Positions 35,740 to 43,437 are shown, counted from the stretch's first letter. The stretch is 64,000 bases of DNA from Clostridia bacterium (GCA_017397895.1 JAFQHP010000010.1:1-64000); one strand, 5' to 3'. Program-made: numbers and translations. The notes: generated by a model not told the origin, from the letters alone.

Positions 35740-36012
35740 CCAGGGCCGTACCCTGGACCCAATTGCGGAAGTGGTTGGCCGGATGCCAAAGGCATCCGGG
35801 GAAAATATGAAAAAAGGCCGGAGGAGAAAGCTTGCTTTCTCGCCCGGCCTTTTACCGTATTTTCATATCGCCCGTGGGTATGCTTTTTGTGTACCCTGCC
35901 CCTCGTGCGAAAATAAGTTTGCTTTACCCACACAACACAATCGCAGATTGGGTGCAGGGTCAATGACCCTGCCGCGGGGTAAAGGGGCCGCGGAGGCCCC
36001 TTTCGTTCCTCA
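35740..36012 (+). repeat. Dispersed multi-hairpin intergenic repeat, copy 2
   Basis: A mosaic of hairpins: CCAGGG-CCGTA-CCCTGG, then the motif GCGGAAGTGGTTGGC, GGATGCC-AAA-GGCATCC, a long terminator-like hairpin (GAAAATA...GGCCGG...CCGGCC...TATTTTC, about 35801-35867), GCAGGGTC-AAT-GACCCTGC (about 35951-35969) and GGGGCC-GCGGA-GGCCCC. The block from about 35780 to 36000 aligns with 41258-41500. It separates convergent genes and may also terminate rnj. Confidence 0.8.
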
Positions 36013-36053
36013 ACCCTCATGCCGAAACATGGCTTGCTTTTATCCGTGTACCA

Positions 36054-36488
36054 TCACAGGTACGGCCGGATATCCACTGCCAGCTGGCTTTCCAGATGGA
36101 TAAGCCGTTTGGCGATATCCTTGGAATATTCCTCCGCCGCTTCGTACTGGTTCAGGTAGCGGTTCAGGGATTTCACGCCCATATTGCAGCCGTCGGTCAT
36201 CAGATCCGCAATGGTATGGTCGTCCGGGTGCATGGACAGCTTCATGTCCGTTTTCAGGCGGCTCATGGCGCTGGCCATGGCAGGCGGGTCCTTGCCCTCG
36301 TCGCCGCAATGGGACAGGCGCTTTTGAATTTCGTCATGCAGCTGATCGTGCTCCAGCTTGCAATGGCGCAGCCGCTGGTGAAAATCCTCATTTTCCACCT
36401 GGTCCATCACATCTTCAATGGATTGGATGCCCATCTTCACCCCGGCGTCACATTCCCGCAGCAATTTCACCGTATCTTGTTCCACCAT
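36054..36488 (-). CDS. Small helical protein, possibly DUF2383/ferritin-like
   Basis: 144 residues, almost entirely amphipathic helix (VKLLRECDAGVKMGIQSIED, DDHTIADLMTDGCNMGVKSL, HLESQLAVDIRPYL). The C-terminal pair of helices resembles small four-helix-bundle proteins of the DUF2383 type, but I see no complete metal site, so this is weak. I choose ATG 36488, 8 nt from GGAGG, over GTG 36491. The ribosome site is embedded in a 9-bp inverted repeat. Confidence 0.6.
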   Translation of the reverse strand: MVEQDTVKLLRECDAGVKMGIQSIEDVMDQVENEDFHQRLRHCKLEHDQLHDEIQKRLSHCGDEGKDPPAMASAMSRLKTDMKLSMHPDDHTIADLMTDGCNMGVKSLNRYLNQYEAAEEYSKDIAKRLIHLESQLAVDIRPYL

Positions 36489-36489
36489 C

Positions 36490-36520
36490 ACTGTTCCCTC
36501 CCTGTTTGTTTGGGAACAGT
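36490..36520 (-). promoter_or_regulatory. Inverted repeat enclosing the ribosome site of the 36.05-kb gene
   Basis: Minus strand ACTGTTCCC (36512-36520) pairs perfectly with GGGAACAGT (36490-36498). The AGGGAGG ribosome site lies in the loop and 3' arm, directly before ATG 36488. A short GCCCC-GGAA-GGGGC hairpin (36523-36536) precedes it and may end the capA transcript. Confidence 0.5.
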
Positions 36521-36544
36521 ATGCCCCGGAAGGGGCAAAATGAT

Positions 36545-37594
36545 TTATTTTTCCCAGGGTACAAAATCCTGCACGGCGCCCTGGCCGTCCACATAGTCCT
36601 TCACCCGGACGTGTTCGGAATCCTTCTTCACCCGGGCCATCACTTTTCTGGCCGCATCCCCGTCCACCAGCACGGGCTGGTAATTATTTTCGGGGCTGGT
36701 ACCGCTGATGTGGATGGGCCAGAGGGTCAACTGATGGCCTACGTATTTTCCGTCTTCAAACACCAGGCGGAACTGGGCCACATTGGCGCGGATCTCATGG
36801 AGTTCTTCATCCACGCCGGTATTGCCCCCGAAGGACGCATTGCCCAGGCTGTAGATCTGGGTGATGCCGTCGAACACATTGATGCCCTGGGGCACATGGG
36901 GATGATTGCCCACGATGATGTGGGCCCCCAGATTGCGCAGAATTTTGCCGTAGCGGTCATGAATATTGCCGTGGGTGGCGTTGTATTCCGCACCGCAATG
37001 GAGAGAAGCCACGATCACCTGGCACCCGGCGTCCTTCAGCTTATGAAAGCATTCCTCCAGCTTTTCGGGATGATCCTTGTAGTACAGCGGATACACCCCC
37101 ACAAAGCCAATGCGCACGCCCTTCACATCCATGTAGCAGGCGAAATTGCCATACTCCGTGGAGCCGCAGTACTTCGCGCCCACCCCATCCAGGGCGGCGG
37201 TTGTGGTATCATAGGCTTCCTTACCGAAGTCCGCCGCATGGTTGTTGGCAAGGTTTGCCACTTCAATGCTGCTTGCCGGGAAAATTTGGGCATATTCCTC
37301 CGGCCCGCGGAAGCGCAGGCGGCTGGTGCTGTCCGGCGCAGAATCGTTCAGCATGCATTCCAGGTTCACCAGGGTAATATCGTCATTGGCAAACAAGCCC
37401 TGCAGCTTTTCAAAGGGATAGCCATAGCCATATTGTTCAATATAGCGCTGGAAGGCATATTCCTCATTTTTCACCCGGTCATTGCTGCCGGGCATAAAAT
37501 CGCCGGTGCAGGTGAGGATCACTTCTGTCGTTTCCGCAAGCGCGCCCGTGCCCAGCAGGCACAAAAGCAGCGCCATGGCCAGCAGCTTTTTCAT
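36545..37594 (-). CDS. CapA-family protein (poly-gamma-glutamate synthesis / metallophosphatase-like)
   Basis: 349 residues. Signal peptide to about ALA-ETT, then the CapA metallophosphatase-like fold: ILTCTGDFMPGS, LVNLECMLND, VANLANNHAADFGKEAYDTT, VASLHCGAEYNATHG and IIVGNHPHVPQGINVFDG. CapA proteins act outside the membrane in capsule or polyglutamate export; no capBC-like partners are nearby, so the role may be different here. Reads leftward. Confidence 0.85.
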   Translation of the reverse strand: MKKLLAMALLLCLLGTGALAETTEVILTCTGDFMPGSNDRVKNEEYAFQRYIEQYGYGYPFEKLQGLFANDDITLVNLECMLNDSAPDSTSRLRFRGPEEYAQIFPASSIEVANLANNHAADFGKEAYDTTTAALDGVGAKYCGSTEYGNFACYMDVKGVRIGFVGVYPLYYKDHPEKLEECFHKLKDAGCQVIVASLHCGAEYNATHGNIHDRYGKILRNLGAHIIVGNHPHVPQGINVFDGITQIYSLGNASFGGNTGVDEELHEIRANVAQFRLVFEDGKYVGHQLTLWPIHISGTSPENNYQPVLVDGDAARKVMARVKKDSEHVRVKDYVDGQGAVQDFVPWEK

Positions 37595-37643
37595 CCGATC
37601 ATTGCCTCCGAAACTGTATAAGAATAGGGCCTTATCCTTTCGG

Positions 37644-37982
37644 TCAGGCAGCGGGTTCTTCCGCAGCGGCGTCTTCGGTGACGGTTTCTTCGGTCACGGC
37701 TTCTTCATCGGCCGCTTCTTCGGTTTCGCCTTCGTCAGCAGCCGCTTCTTCGGTGCCATCGGTTACGCCGTCTTCCAGGGCAGTGCCAAAGATTTCTTCA
37801 TAGGTGCCCAGGTGGGTGCCGTCGGCAGTGTGCACATGGCCGTCTTCGGTGATGGTCAGGGTGCCGTCAGTGGCAGTGTTCTTGGGCAGCACGGCGGATA
37901 CGATCAACAGGATCACCAGGACTGCCACCAGGCCGATAAAAATGTATTCCCACTTTTTTTGCTTGCTCTGCTTCTTGCTCAT
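37644..37982 (-). CDS. Small single-pass membrane protein with acidic tail
   Basis: 112 residues: a basic N-terminus (MSKKQSKQKKWEY), one transmembrane helix at about 16-35 (IFIGLVAVLVILLIVSAVLP), a short extracellular segment with TITEDGHVHTADGTHLGTYEE, and a low-complexity Glu/Ala/Thr tail. ATG 37982 is preferred because GGAGG lies 10 nt upstream; ATG 37991 is too close to it. Function unknown. The acidic tail resembles that of the membrane protein at 20511-21353. Confidence 0.7.
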   Translation of the reverse strand: MSKKQSKQKKWEYIFIGLVAVLVILLIVSAVLPKNTATDGTLTITEDGHVHTADGTHLGTYEEIFGTALEDGVTDGTEEAAADEGETEEAADEEAVTEETVTEDAAAEEPAA

Positions 37983-38072
37983 TGCTTTCATTCCTCCGTA
38001 TAATTTTATTGAAATTCGCTTTTGTCATTTTGGCACATCTTCAGAAGAATGTCAAGCCGAAGGGGCATAAGT

Positions 38073-38720
38073 TCACAAAATTGCCTTTTTTTCATCCATC
38101 CGCCATTGCATTTTTCCCATCCGCTGCGCCGCCACAGAAGCATCCCGCAAAAAGGCCAGGGCTGCCCCCTCCGGCAATATCACCGGCATGCGGTCATGCA
38201 GCCAGGAAATGCTGTCATGGGGCCGGCAGGTAAGCACCGAAAAGGAGGGCAGCTTTCCCTCCCCTTCATGGCGGTATATGCCCGCCAGATACATCTGCCC
38301 CTCCCCTTCCGGCCGGATGGCATAGCGGATGCGCTTTTTGCATTTGGGGGCCAGAGCATCGTCCCCAAGCAAGGAGGGGATTGCTTCTTCCCGCAGCTCC
38401 CATTCGTAATAATGGGACAGGGGCAACAGGCAGCGCCGGTGCAAAAAAGCCTCCCGGAACAGAGGTTTATCCGCCGCTGTTTCCAGCCGGGTATTGATGA
38501 TGGTTTTCCCGGAAAGCCCAAACCCCCACTGCATGGGAAATACCCCTGCCCCGCCGCTTTTGCCAAGGGCCAGGGCCGGAGCCGCCATGCCGGGGCTTAT
38601 CTCCCCTGCATGGATGGTGCTCTCGCCAATGATGCGCTGCTGCTTCCGGGCCGCCTCGTCAATCATCCGCTGAATTTCGCCGGTTTCATCCTCATCGGCA
38701 ATGTAAAAACGCCCGCACAT
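38073..38720 (-). CDS. SRAP domain protein (HMCES/YedK family)
   Basis: 215 residues. Starts MCGRFYIADEDE, the catalytic Cys2 being exposed after Met removal. Other SRAP signatures: TIINTRLET, RRCLLPLSHYYEWE and WLHDRMPVIL. These proteins form a thiazolidine crosslink to abasic sites in single-stranded DNA and protect replication. Third gene of the SOS cassette, 4 bp after the small protein gene, which fits a role beside a translesion polymerase. Start moved to ATG 38720 because the conserved family begins exactly there. Confidence 0.92.
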   Translation of the reverse strand: MCGRFYIADEDETGEIQRMIDEAARKQQRIIGESTIHAGEISPGMAAPALALGKSGGAGVFPMQWGFGLSGKTIINTRLETAADKPLFREAFLHRRCLLPLSHYYEWELREEAIPSLLGDDALAPKCKKRIRYAIRPEGEGQMYLAGIYRHEGEGKLPSFSVLTCRPHDSISWLHDRMPVILPEGAALAFLRDASVAAQRMGKMQWRMDEKKAIL

Positions 38721-38724
38721 GGGT

Positions 38725-38955
38725 TCATTCCTCCAAAAACCAGCGTTCCCTGTCCAGAAACAGGTAAAACACCTTTTCCTCCGCCCGGCACACATACCGG
38801 ATCCCCTGGCCGCCGGCCTTCAGGGCGGGGGCCGGGCGCACGTCCAGCACCCGGTCAATGATCACCTTCTGCCCATCCTCTTTGCGGAACATCAGGGGCC
38901 GGATGCCGCCGTCGGGCAAAAAATCCGCCCGCACTTTCACATACTCTTTCGCCAT
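38725..38955 (-). CDS. Small conserved protein in the SOS cassette
   Basis: 76 residues, MAKEYVKVRADFLPDGG..., a beta-rich sequence (KVIIDRVLDVRPAPA, IRYVCRAEEKVFYLFLD) ending in an aromatic-acidic tail RERWFLEE. No catalytic motif. It sits 20 bp after dinB and 4 bp before the SRAP gene; small proteins of this type occur beside Y-family polymerases in Clostridia, so an accessory role in DNA repair is reasonable but inferred. Confidence 0.72.
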   Translation of the reverse strand: MAKEYVKVRADFLPDGGIRPLMFRKEDGQKVIIDRVLDVRPAPALKAGGQGIRYVCRAEEKVFYLFLDRERWFLEE

Positions 38956-38975
38956 TTACCCTTCGCCTCCCTGCT

Positions 38976-40223
38976 TCAGCCCGCAAAAAACGGCACGGGA
39001 TGGATGGTGTTTTCCTCCTTGGGGCTGAGGAGGGAAAAGTCTTTATCCAGCACCACATTGCCCCGCTGGATGATATTGTGCCCATACCGCCGCCTTAAAT
39101 CATCCACCGCCGCATCCAGCTTTTCCCGCCGCTCTGCTTCCCGTTCCTCCCCGCAGAAGGAAAGCTGGCAGGGGGCCGTGGCCGGGGTGAGCTGAGAGCA
39201 GGAAAGCCCCGCGGAACGCAGAGGAAGCCGGTTTTTGAAATTCTCTTCAAACAGCGTGCACGCCCCCCGGATCAGATCATCGGTCAGGTACGTGGGCCGG
39301 CGGAGCATCGTCTGGCAGGAGGCCCGGGCAAGATTGGTTTCCCTTATATAAATGCTCAGGCACCGGCCCTTCAGCCCCTGCTCCCGCATACGGGCGGCCA
39401 CGCTTTCCGCCAGCAGGGAAAACACGCACCGGGCGTCCTGCACCGTTGCAATATCCCGGCAGGTGGTGGTGCTGTTGCCCACGGATTTCACCGCCGCGTC
39501 CATATCCGCCGGCATCACGGGGGATGCATCCAGCCCCAGGGCAAAGGCCTGCAGCATCAGCCCGTTCTTCCCCAGCGACCGCTTCAGCACCTGGCTGTCC
39601 GCCCGGGCCAGGTCGCCAATGGTAAGGATGCCCAGTTTGCGCAGGCTGTGGGTGGTGGAGCGGCCCACATACAAAAGCTGATTGGCAGGCAGGGGCCATA
39701 TTTTTTCCTTGAAGGTATCGGGAAAAATGCCGGTGGTGCCGTCGGGCTTTTTCAGGTCGCTGCCCAGCTTTGCAAACACCTTGTTTTCCGCCACGCCGAC
39801 GGACACCGTAATGCCCAGCTCCCGCCTGACCCTTTCCCGCAGCTCATCCGCCAGCTTTACCCCCTTTTCCAGCGTCATATCCGGGTGGGATACGTCAATC
39901 CAGCTTTCGTCCAGCCCAAAGCCCTCCACCCTGTCCGAATATTCCAGCCAGATTTTCCGCATCATCTGGGAAAAATGGGTGTACAGGCCGTAATCCGGCG
40001 CCACCGTCATCAGGCCCGGACAGCACTGCAGCGCCTGCCACACCGCCTGGCCCACGTGCACGCCGCATTTCTTGGCGGGATAATTGGCCGTCAGCACAAT
40101 GCCGTGCCGGGCCGCAGGATCCCCGCACACCGCCACAGGCTTGCCCTTCAATTCCGGCTGGTACAGGCAGGCCACCGACGCGTAAAAGCAATTGGCGTCC
40201 ACATGCAATATCACCCGGCTCAT
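38976..40223 (-). CDS. Y-family DNA polymerase (DinB/UmuC-type)
   Basis: 415-residue translesion polymerase. Palm motifs ILHVDANCFYASVAC at the N-terminus and GFGLDESWIDVS (catalytic Asp-Glu) near residues 98-109. A helix-hairpin-helix region (LPANQLLYVGRSTTHSLRKL) and a little-finger domain follow. The divergent GLDES box and two cysteines near C-GDPAARHGIV place it nearer the Gram-positive UmuC/ImuB-like branch than classical Pol IV. Start ATG 40223 behind GGAGGCGAGG. Controlled by a promoter with two LexA-type boxes. Confidence 0.9.
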   Translation of the reverse strand: MSRVILHVDANCFYASVACLYQPELKGKPVAVCGDPAARHGIVLTANYPAKKCGVHVGQAVWQALQCCPGLMTVAPDYGLYTHFSQMMRKIWLEYSDRVEGFGLDESWIDVSHPDMTLEKGVKLADELRERVRRELGITVSVGVAENKVFAKLGSDLKKPDGTTGIFPDTFKEKIWPLPANQLLYVGRSTTHSLRKLGILTIGDLARADSQVLKRSLGKNGLMLQAFALGLDASPVMPADMDAAVKSVGNSTTTCRDIATVQDARCVFSLLAESVAARMREQGLKGRCLSIYIRETNLARASCQTMLRRPTYLTDDLIRGACTLFEENFKNRLPLRSAGLSCSQLTPATAPCQLSFCGEEREAERREKLDAAVDDLRRRYGHNIIQRGNVVLDKDFSLLSPKEENTIHPVPFFAG

Positions 40224-40245
40224 TTTTCCCTCGCCTCCATTTATA

Positions 40246-40295
40246 AGAACATATGTTTGCATACATATGATACAATACGAACAAACGTTTGTCAA
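40246..40295 (-). promoter_or_regulatory. SOS promoter of the dinB-SRAP operon with two LexA boxes
   Basis: Minus strand TTGACA (40290-40295), 17 bp, TATCAT (40267-40272). Box 1 at 40278-40291, CGAACAAACGTTTG, lies in the spacer and touches the -35, and matches the Gram-positive LexA consensus CGAACRNRYGTTYC at 13 of 14 positions. Box 2 at 40246-40259, AGAACATATGTTTG, lies between the -10 and the ribosome site. Confidence 0.8.
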
Positions 40296-40340
40296 ATGGA
40301 AAAGTGCGGGAAAAAAGTGAAAATTTTTCTGTTTTTGTGC

Positions 40341-40369
40341 TTGACATTTGGTTTCAGCTGTGCTAATAT
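40341..40369 (+). promoter_or_regulatory. Promoter of tRNA-Val
   Basis: TTGACA (40341-40346), 17 bp, TAATAT (40364-40369), 20 bp before the tRNA. Confidence 0.75.
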
Positions 40370-40389
40370 CATTCTTGCGCAAAGCGCAT

Positions 40390-40465
40390 GGTCGCATGGC
40401 TCAGTTGGTAGAGCACATCGTTCACATCGATGGGGTCACAGGTTCGAGTCCTGTTGCGACCACCA
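40390..40465 (+). tRNA. tRNA-Val (anticodon CAC)
   Basis: A complete 76-nt cloverleaf with encoded CCA. Acceptor GGTCGCA/TGCGACC, D-arm GCTCAGTTGGTAGAGC, anticodon stem CATCG/CGATG around loop TTCACAT (anticodon CAC, reading GTG), T-arm ACAGG-TTCGAGT-CCTGT. Followed by its own terminator. Confidence 0.95.
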
Positions 40466-40471
40466 AATAAA

Positions 40472-40506
40472 GAAGAACCGTCTGCTGAAGGCGGTTCTTC
40501 TTTTTT
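40472..40506 (+). terminator. Terminator of tRNA-Val
   Basis: GAAGAACCG (40472-40480) pairs with CGGTTCTTC (40492-40500), followed by six T. Confidence 0.9.
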
Positions 40507-40539
40507 GGCCTTCTGCCCCGGGAAACGCACCCGTGTCCC

Positions 40540-40709
40540 AGCGATGTGTAACATCGATGGGGCGCGGAGCCGAGCGCCCGCAGTGCGGGATGCAGCGAGG
40601 CGGAAGCGTGGTGAGCAAAGGAGCATGCCGAGCGGCAGCGAAAGCAGGCGACTATTGCGAACCTGACCGAGCGCAGCGAGACCGGGTTCGAGTCCGGCCT
40701 CCGGCATCA
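40540..40709 (+). repeat. tRNA-3'-end-tailed repeat element
   Basis: A purine-rich block (GAGCG, GCAGCGAG and GCGGAAGCG motifs) ends TGACCGAGCGCAGCGAG (40664-40680), followed by a T-arm/acceptor-like tail GGGTTCGAGTCCGGCC-TCCGGCATCA (40684-40709). No matching 5' tRNA half exists, so this is not an intact tRNA. It begins with CGATG-TGTAA-CATCG and an ACATCGATGGGG string shared with the upstream tRNA-Val. The core resembles that of the tmRNA-tailed cassettes at 56461-56871 (see findings). An AAAGAACCGTTCTTT hairpin follows at 40714-40728. Confidence 0.6.
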
Positions 40710-40860
40710 AAAGAAAGAACCGTTCTTTGACCAGGCTTGTTTCCTGTACACATTTTTGTTCAGAAAACAGCCGTCAGAATGGGCTTCTTTCTTTTGTTCC
40801 TTCGAATGGATGGGACAAAGAAAAATTCCAAAGGCCCATTTCCACAAGGAGGAAAGCACC

Positions 40861-41112
40861 ATGCGAAACACTTACGCCGATCCCACCGCCAACACCGCCA
40901 TCGCCCGGGTGGACCGGCAGCGCCGCCTGGCCGAGCAAAAGAAAAAGCGGGAGGAAGAAAGGCTTCTCCGTTCCCTCTCCCGGCCCGCCCGGAACGACAA
41001 TCACCCTTCTTCCCCCTCCAATCCTGTTCCGTCCGGCAGAAAGAGACCCTGCGGGGTTTCGCCCCTGCACCCCACCAGGTGCATTGCCCCTGGACCCTTT
41101 CTGCGGAAGTGA
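40861..41112 (+). CDS. Small basic protein, 3' end supplied by a repeat element
   Basis: 83 codons from ATG 40861 behind a very strong AAGGAGG. The first 60 or so residues (MRNTYADPTANTAIARVDRQ, then a KKKREEERLLRSLSRP helix) look like a genuine small charged protein. From about codon 61 the frame runs into the dispersed repeat (CGVSPLHPTRCIAPGP is repeat-encoded) and ends there. Either the repeat inserted into the 3' end of the gene or the gene normally stops elsewhere. Function unknown. Confidence 0.5.
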   Translation: MRNTYADPTANTAIARVDRQRRLAEQKKKREEERLLRSLSRPARNDNHPSSPSNPVPSGRKRPCGVSPLHPTRCIAPGPFLRK

Positions 41113-41515
41113 TTGGCTGGTTCAACGGGCAATTTCCCGCTGAAACTTGGGAAATACCAGCGGCACGCAGATGCCGGTCTGGAAACGACGATTGTAATAT
41201 TGCGAGTTGGCTGCGGCACCGCCGCACCCACGGGCTGGGCGGCGTAAACGCCGCCGGCCTGATGCTGAAAGCATCCGGGGAAAACGAAAAAAGCGGAGGG
41301 AAAATTCATTTTCCCATCCGCCTTTTTTATCGTTTTCATTGCGCCCGTGGGCACATTTCTTTTCGTTCCCCAAGCTTCATGCGAAAACAAGTTTGTTTTG
41401 TTAGCTTGTGTATCGCAGGATGGGTGCAGGGACAATGTCCCTGCCGCAGGAGTACAGGGGGCGAGGAACCCCCTGCTCCGGTCAGGCTGCGAAGGCCCTC
41501 CATTGTTCCCTAATC
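41040..41515. repeat. Dispersed multi-hairpin intergenic repeat, copy 3 (composite)
   Basis: The left part (41050-41155) is the reverse complement of the block at 15214-15360: GCGGGG-TTTC-GCCCC, CCAGG...CCTGG, GCGGAAGTGATTGGC, AATTTCCCGCTG. The right part (41230-41515) aligns with 35780-36010: GATGCT-GAA-AGCATC, GAAAACGA...GCGGA-GGGAAAA-TTCA-TTTTCCC-ATCCGC...TCGTTTTC, GCAGGGAC-AAT-GTCCCTGC and CAGGGGG-CGAGGAA-CCCCCTG. No protein-coding potential beyond the small gene end. Confidence 0.8.
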
Positions 41516-41537
41516 CTCATTGGCTCTATCCGCACAC

Positions 41538-42266
41538 TCAATCGCGGGCGCTTTGCTTCAATTCCGCCATGTATTGCAGGATATTCTCCCTGCTCTCCGG
41601 CGCATCATGGCCGATGCAGCACAGTTCAAAATCCAGGCTGCGGATGAAATTCAGGTAGTTTTCCAGCCGGTCCGGGGCCGCCAGGCCCTGGTTTTCGTAA
41701 TAATCCCCGCAATCCGCATCCCCCACAAACAGCACCTTTTCCGCCGGGAACCAGATAAGCAGTGCATCCCGGGAATGGGGCGAATCCATGGGATACAAGT
41801 GCAGGTGCCCATCGCCCATGTCCAGCGTCATGGGCGTTTCAATTCCCCTGCGGGGAAGGGCTACGGTAATCCCGTTCAGATCCGGGTATTCCTTGCGGAT
41901 ATGCGCATTGCAAAAAGGAATATCCTCCCCTGTCTTTTCCCTTTCCAGCATGGCCTCTTCCGTCCAGGCCCAGTGCTGCACACGCTTCAGCTGCTGCCTT
42001 GTCAGGGCGCTTGCAATGCTTTCCCCCTGAATGTAGGGCAGGCCGAAGGTGTGATCCCAGTGCCAGTGGGTAATCAGGGTATAGCGGGGCAAGGGAAGGC
42101 CCGCCGTTTTTATGGCCCGGTAAAATTCCTCCACATGGCGCATGGATTGCCCGGCATCAATGGCCACGGAAAAATCCCGGCCATGGATGTAGTAGAGGTT
42201 GGGCTGGTCCGTTTCCTGGTTATCGGGCAGGTAGTACACCCGCCCGGTCAGCTTGATCAGTTGCAT
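41538..42266 (-). CDS. Metallo-beta-lactamase-fold hydrolase
   Basis: 242 residues, cytoplasmic. The metal-binding motif HWHWDH is at residues 67-72, with further ligands in MDSPHSRDALLIWF, VLFVGDADCGDY and the final CIGHDAPES. Substrate unknown; the fold covers glyoxalase II, lactonases and others. I choose ATG 42266 (5 nt from AAGGAG) over the adjacent ATG 42269. Runs 12 bp behind the serine hydrolase gene, so they are probably co-transcribed. Confidence 0.88.
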   Translation of the reverse strand: MQLIKLTGRVYYLPDNQETDQPNLYYIHGRDFSVAIDAGQSMRHVEEFYRAIKTAGLPLPRYTLITHWHWDHTFGLPYIQGESIASALTRQQLKRVQHWAWTEEAMLEREKTGEDIPFCNAHIRKEYPDLNGITVALPRRGIETPMTLDMGDGHLHLYPMDSPHSRDALLIWFPAEKVLFVGDADCGDYYENQGLAAPDRLENYLNFIRSLDFELCCIGHDAPESRENILQYMAELKQSARD

Positions 42267-42278
42267 CATGGCTCCTTC

Positions 42279-43418
42279 TTATTCTGCTGGTACAAATTCC
42301 TGACCTTTTTCCATGAACACCCGGGCAATGGACACCACTTCGTCAATGGTGTAGGCGGTGTAGCCGTTGGCGATCACGGCAATGCTCAGGCCGGTATCCG
42401 GCTGGAAATAGATATTGGCGGAAAGACCGTTCAGCCGCCCCTGATGGCCGTACCAGGTGCCGCCGGGCATATTCTTCACCCTGTCCAGGCACAGGCCGTA
42501 GCGGCCCTTGCAATGGACGGAAGTGCCGGGGATGGTATCCTGGTCCAGCATCATGGTATTCACCATGTCTTCCGAAAGGATACGCACACCGTCCACTTCC
42601 CCGCCGCCCTCCAGCATGGAAATGATGCGGATCAGCCCGTTCACGCTGATGTAGAGGGAACCCACGGTGATGTTCGTGTGCTGGCGGGGGTTGCAGGTAT
42701 CGTCATAATTTTCAATGCTGCGCAGGGCATAGCCTGCCGTCTGGTGCAATGTGCCGTCCTTGTTCAGCCGGTCGGCAATATCCCCGGTATCGGGCAAAAG
42801 CGCCGCCTGATAGGCCGCATTGACGCCCAGGGGCGCAAACACGTTTTCCTGCATATAGCTATTCACGCTCTGGCCGCTGAGGGCTTCGATCATGGCGCCG
42901 ATCAGCCCGCCGTTGAGGTTGGAATACACATACTTTTCCCCCGGCGCATAGTCCTCAGAAAAATAAGGTGTGCCCACCCCCATGGTGTCCCAGCTGGGGA
43001 AATAATAATTGGTGGAAGGGATGCTGGTGGTGTGGCTGAGCACCTGGCGCACCGTCACCGACGTTTCCGGAAAGGACGGGTTTTCCACCCGGAAGCCCAC
43101 AATATCCGATACTTTGGTATCCAGCCCCAGCCCTTTTTGCTCCATCAGCTGCAAAAGCCCGATGGCGCTGACCAATTTCGTCACCGACGCCACCCGAAAG
43201 CAGGTATCCGAAGTAGCCGGCTGGGACTGCCGTGCGTCCTTGTACCCAAAGCCCTTACTGTACACCACCTGGCCGTCCAGGGCAATCACCACCGCGCCGC
43301 CCACCACTTTCCTGGCGGCAAACTTCTCCCGGACAAACACGTCCCATTCCTCCGCCATGGCCGGCAGTGCTGCCGTCAGTATCATCAGCGCCAGCAAAAA
43401 CGCAATACCCCTGCGCAT
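42279..43418 (-). CDS. Secreted serine hydrolase, class C beta-lactamase/AmpH-like
   Basis: 379 residues. Signal peptide ends AMA-EEW. Penicillin-binding fold motifs: Ser78-Val-Thr-Lys81 (SxxK), YSN in KYVYSNLNGGLIG near residue 170, and a C-terminal TWYGHQGRLNG in the HxG/KTG position. Such proteins are D-aminopeptidases, carboxypeptidases or esterases more often than true beta-lactamases. Probably acts on wall peptides. Ribosome site GGAGGAAAG. Confidence 0.85.
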   Translation of the reverse strand: MRRGIAFLLALMILTAALPAMAEEWDVFVREKFAARKVVGGAVVIALDGQVVYSKGFGYKDARQSQPATSDTCFRVASVTKLVSAIGLLQLMEQKGLGLDTKVSDIVGFRVENPSFPETSVTVRQVLSHTTSIPSTNYYFPSWDTMGVGTPYFSEDYAPGEKYVYSNLNGGLIGAMIEALSGQSVNSYMQENVFAPLGVNAAYQAALLPDTGDIADRLNKDGTLHQTAGYALRSIENYDDTCNPRQHTNITVGSLYISVNGLIRIISMLEGGGEVDGVRILSEDMVNTMMLDQDTIPGTSVHCKGRYGLCLDRVKNMPGGTWYGHQGRLNGLSANIYFQPDTGLSIAVIANGYTAYTIDEVVSIARVFMEKGQEFVPAE

Positions 43419-43437
43419 ATTCTTTCCTCCTCTTTTG

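Noticed and set aside
40540..40709. A second complete tRNA downstream of tRNA-Val
   Set aside because: The 3' T-arm and acceptor-like tail has no complementary 5' acceptor strand or D-arm; treated as a tRNA-tailed repeat.
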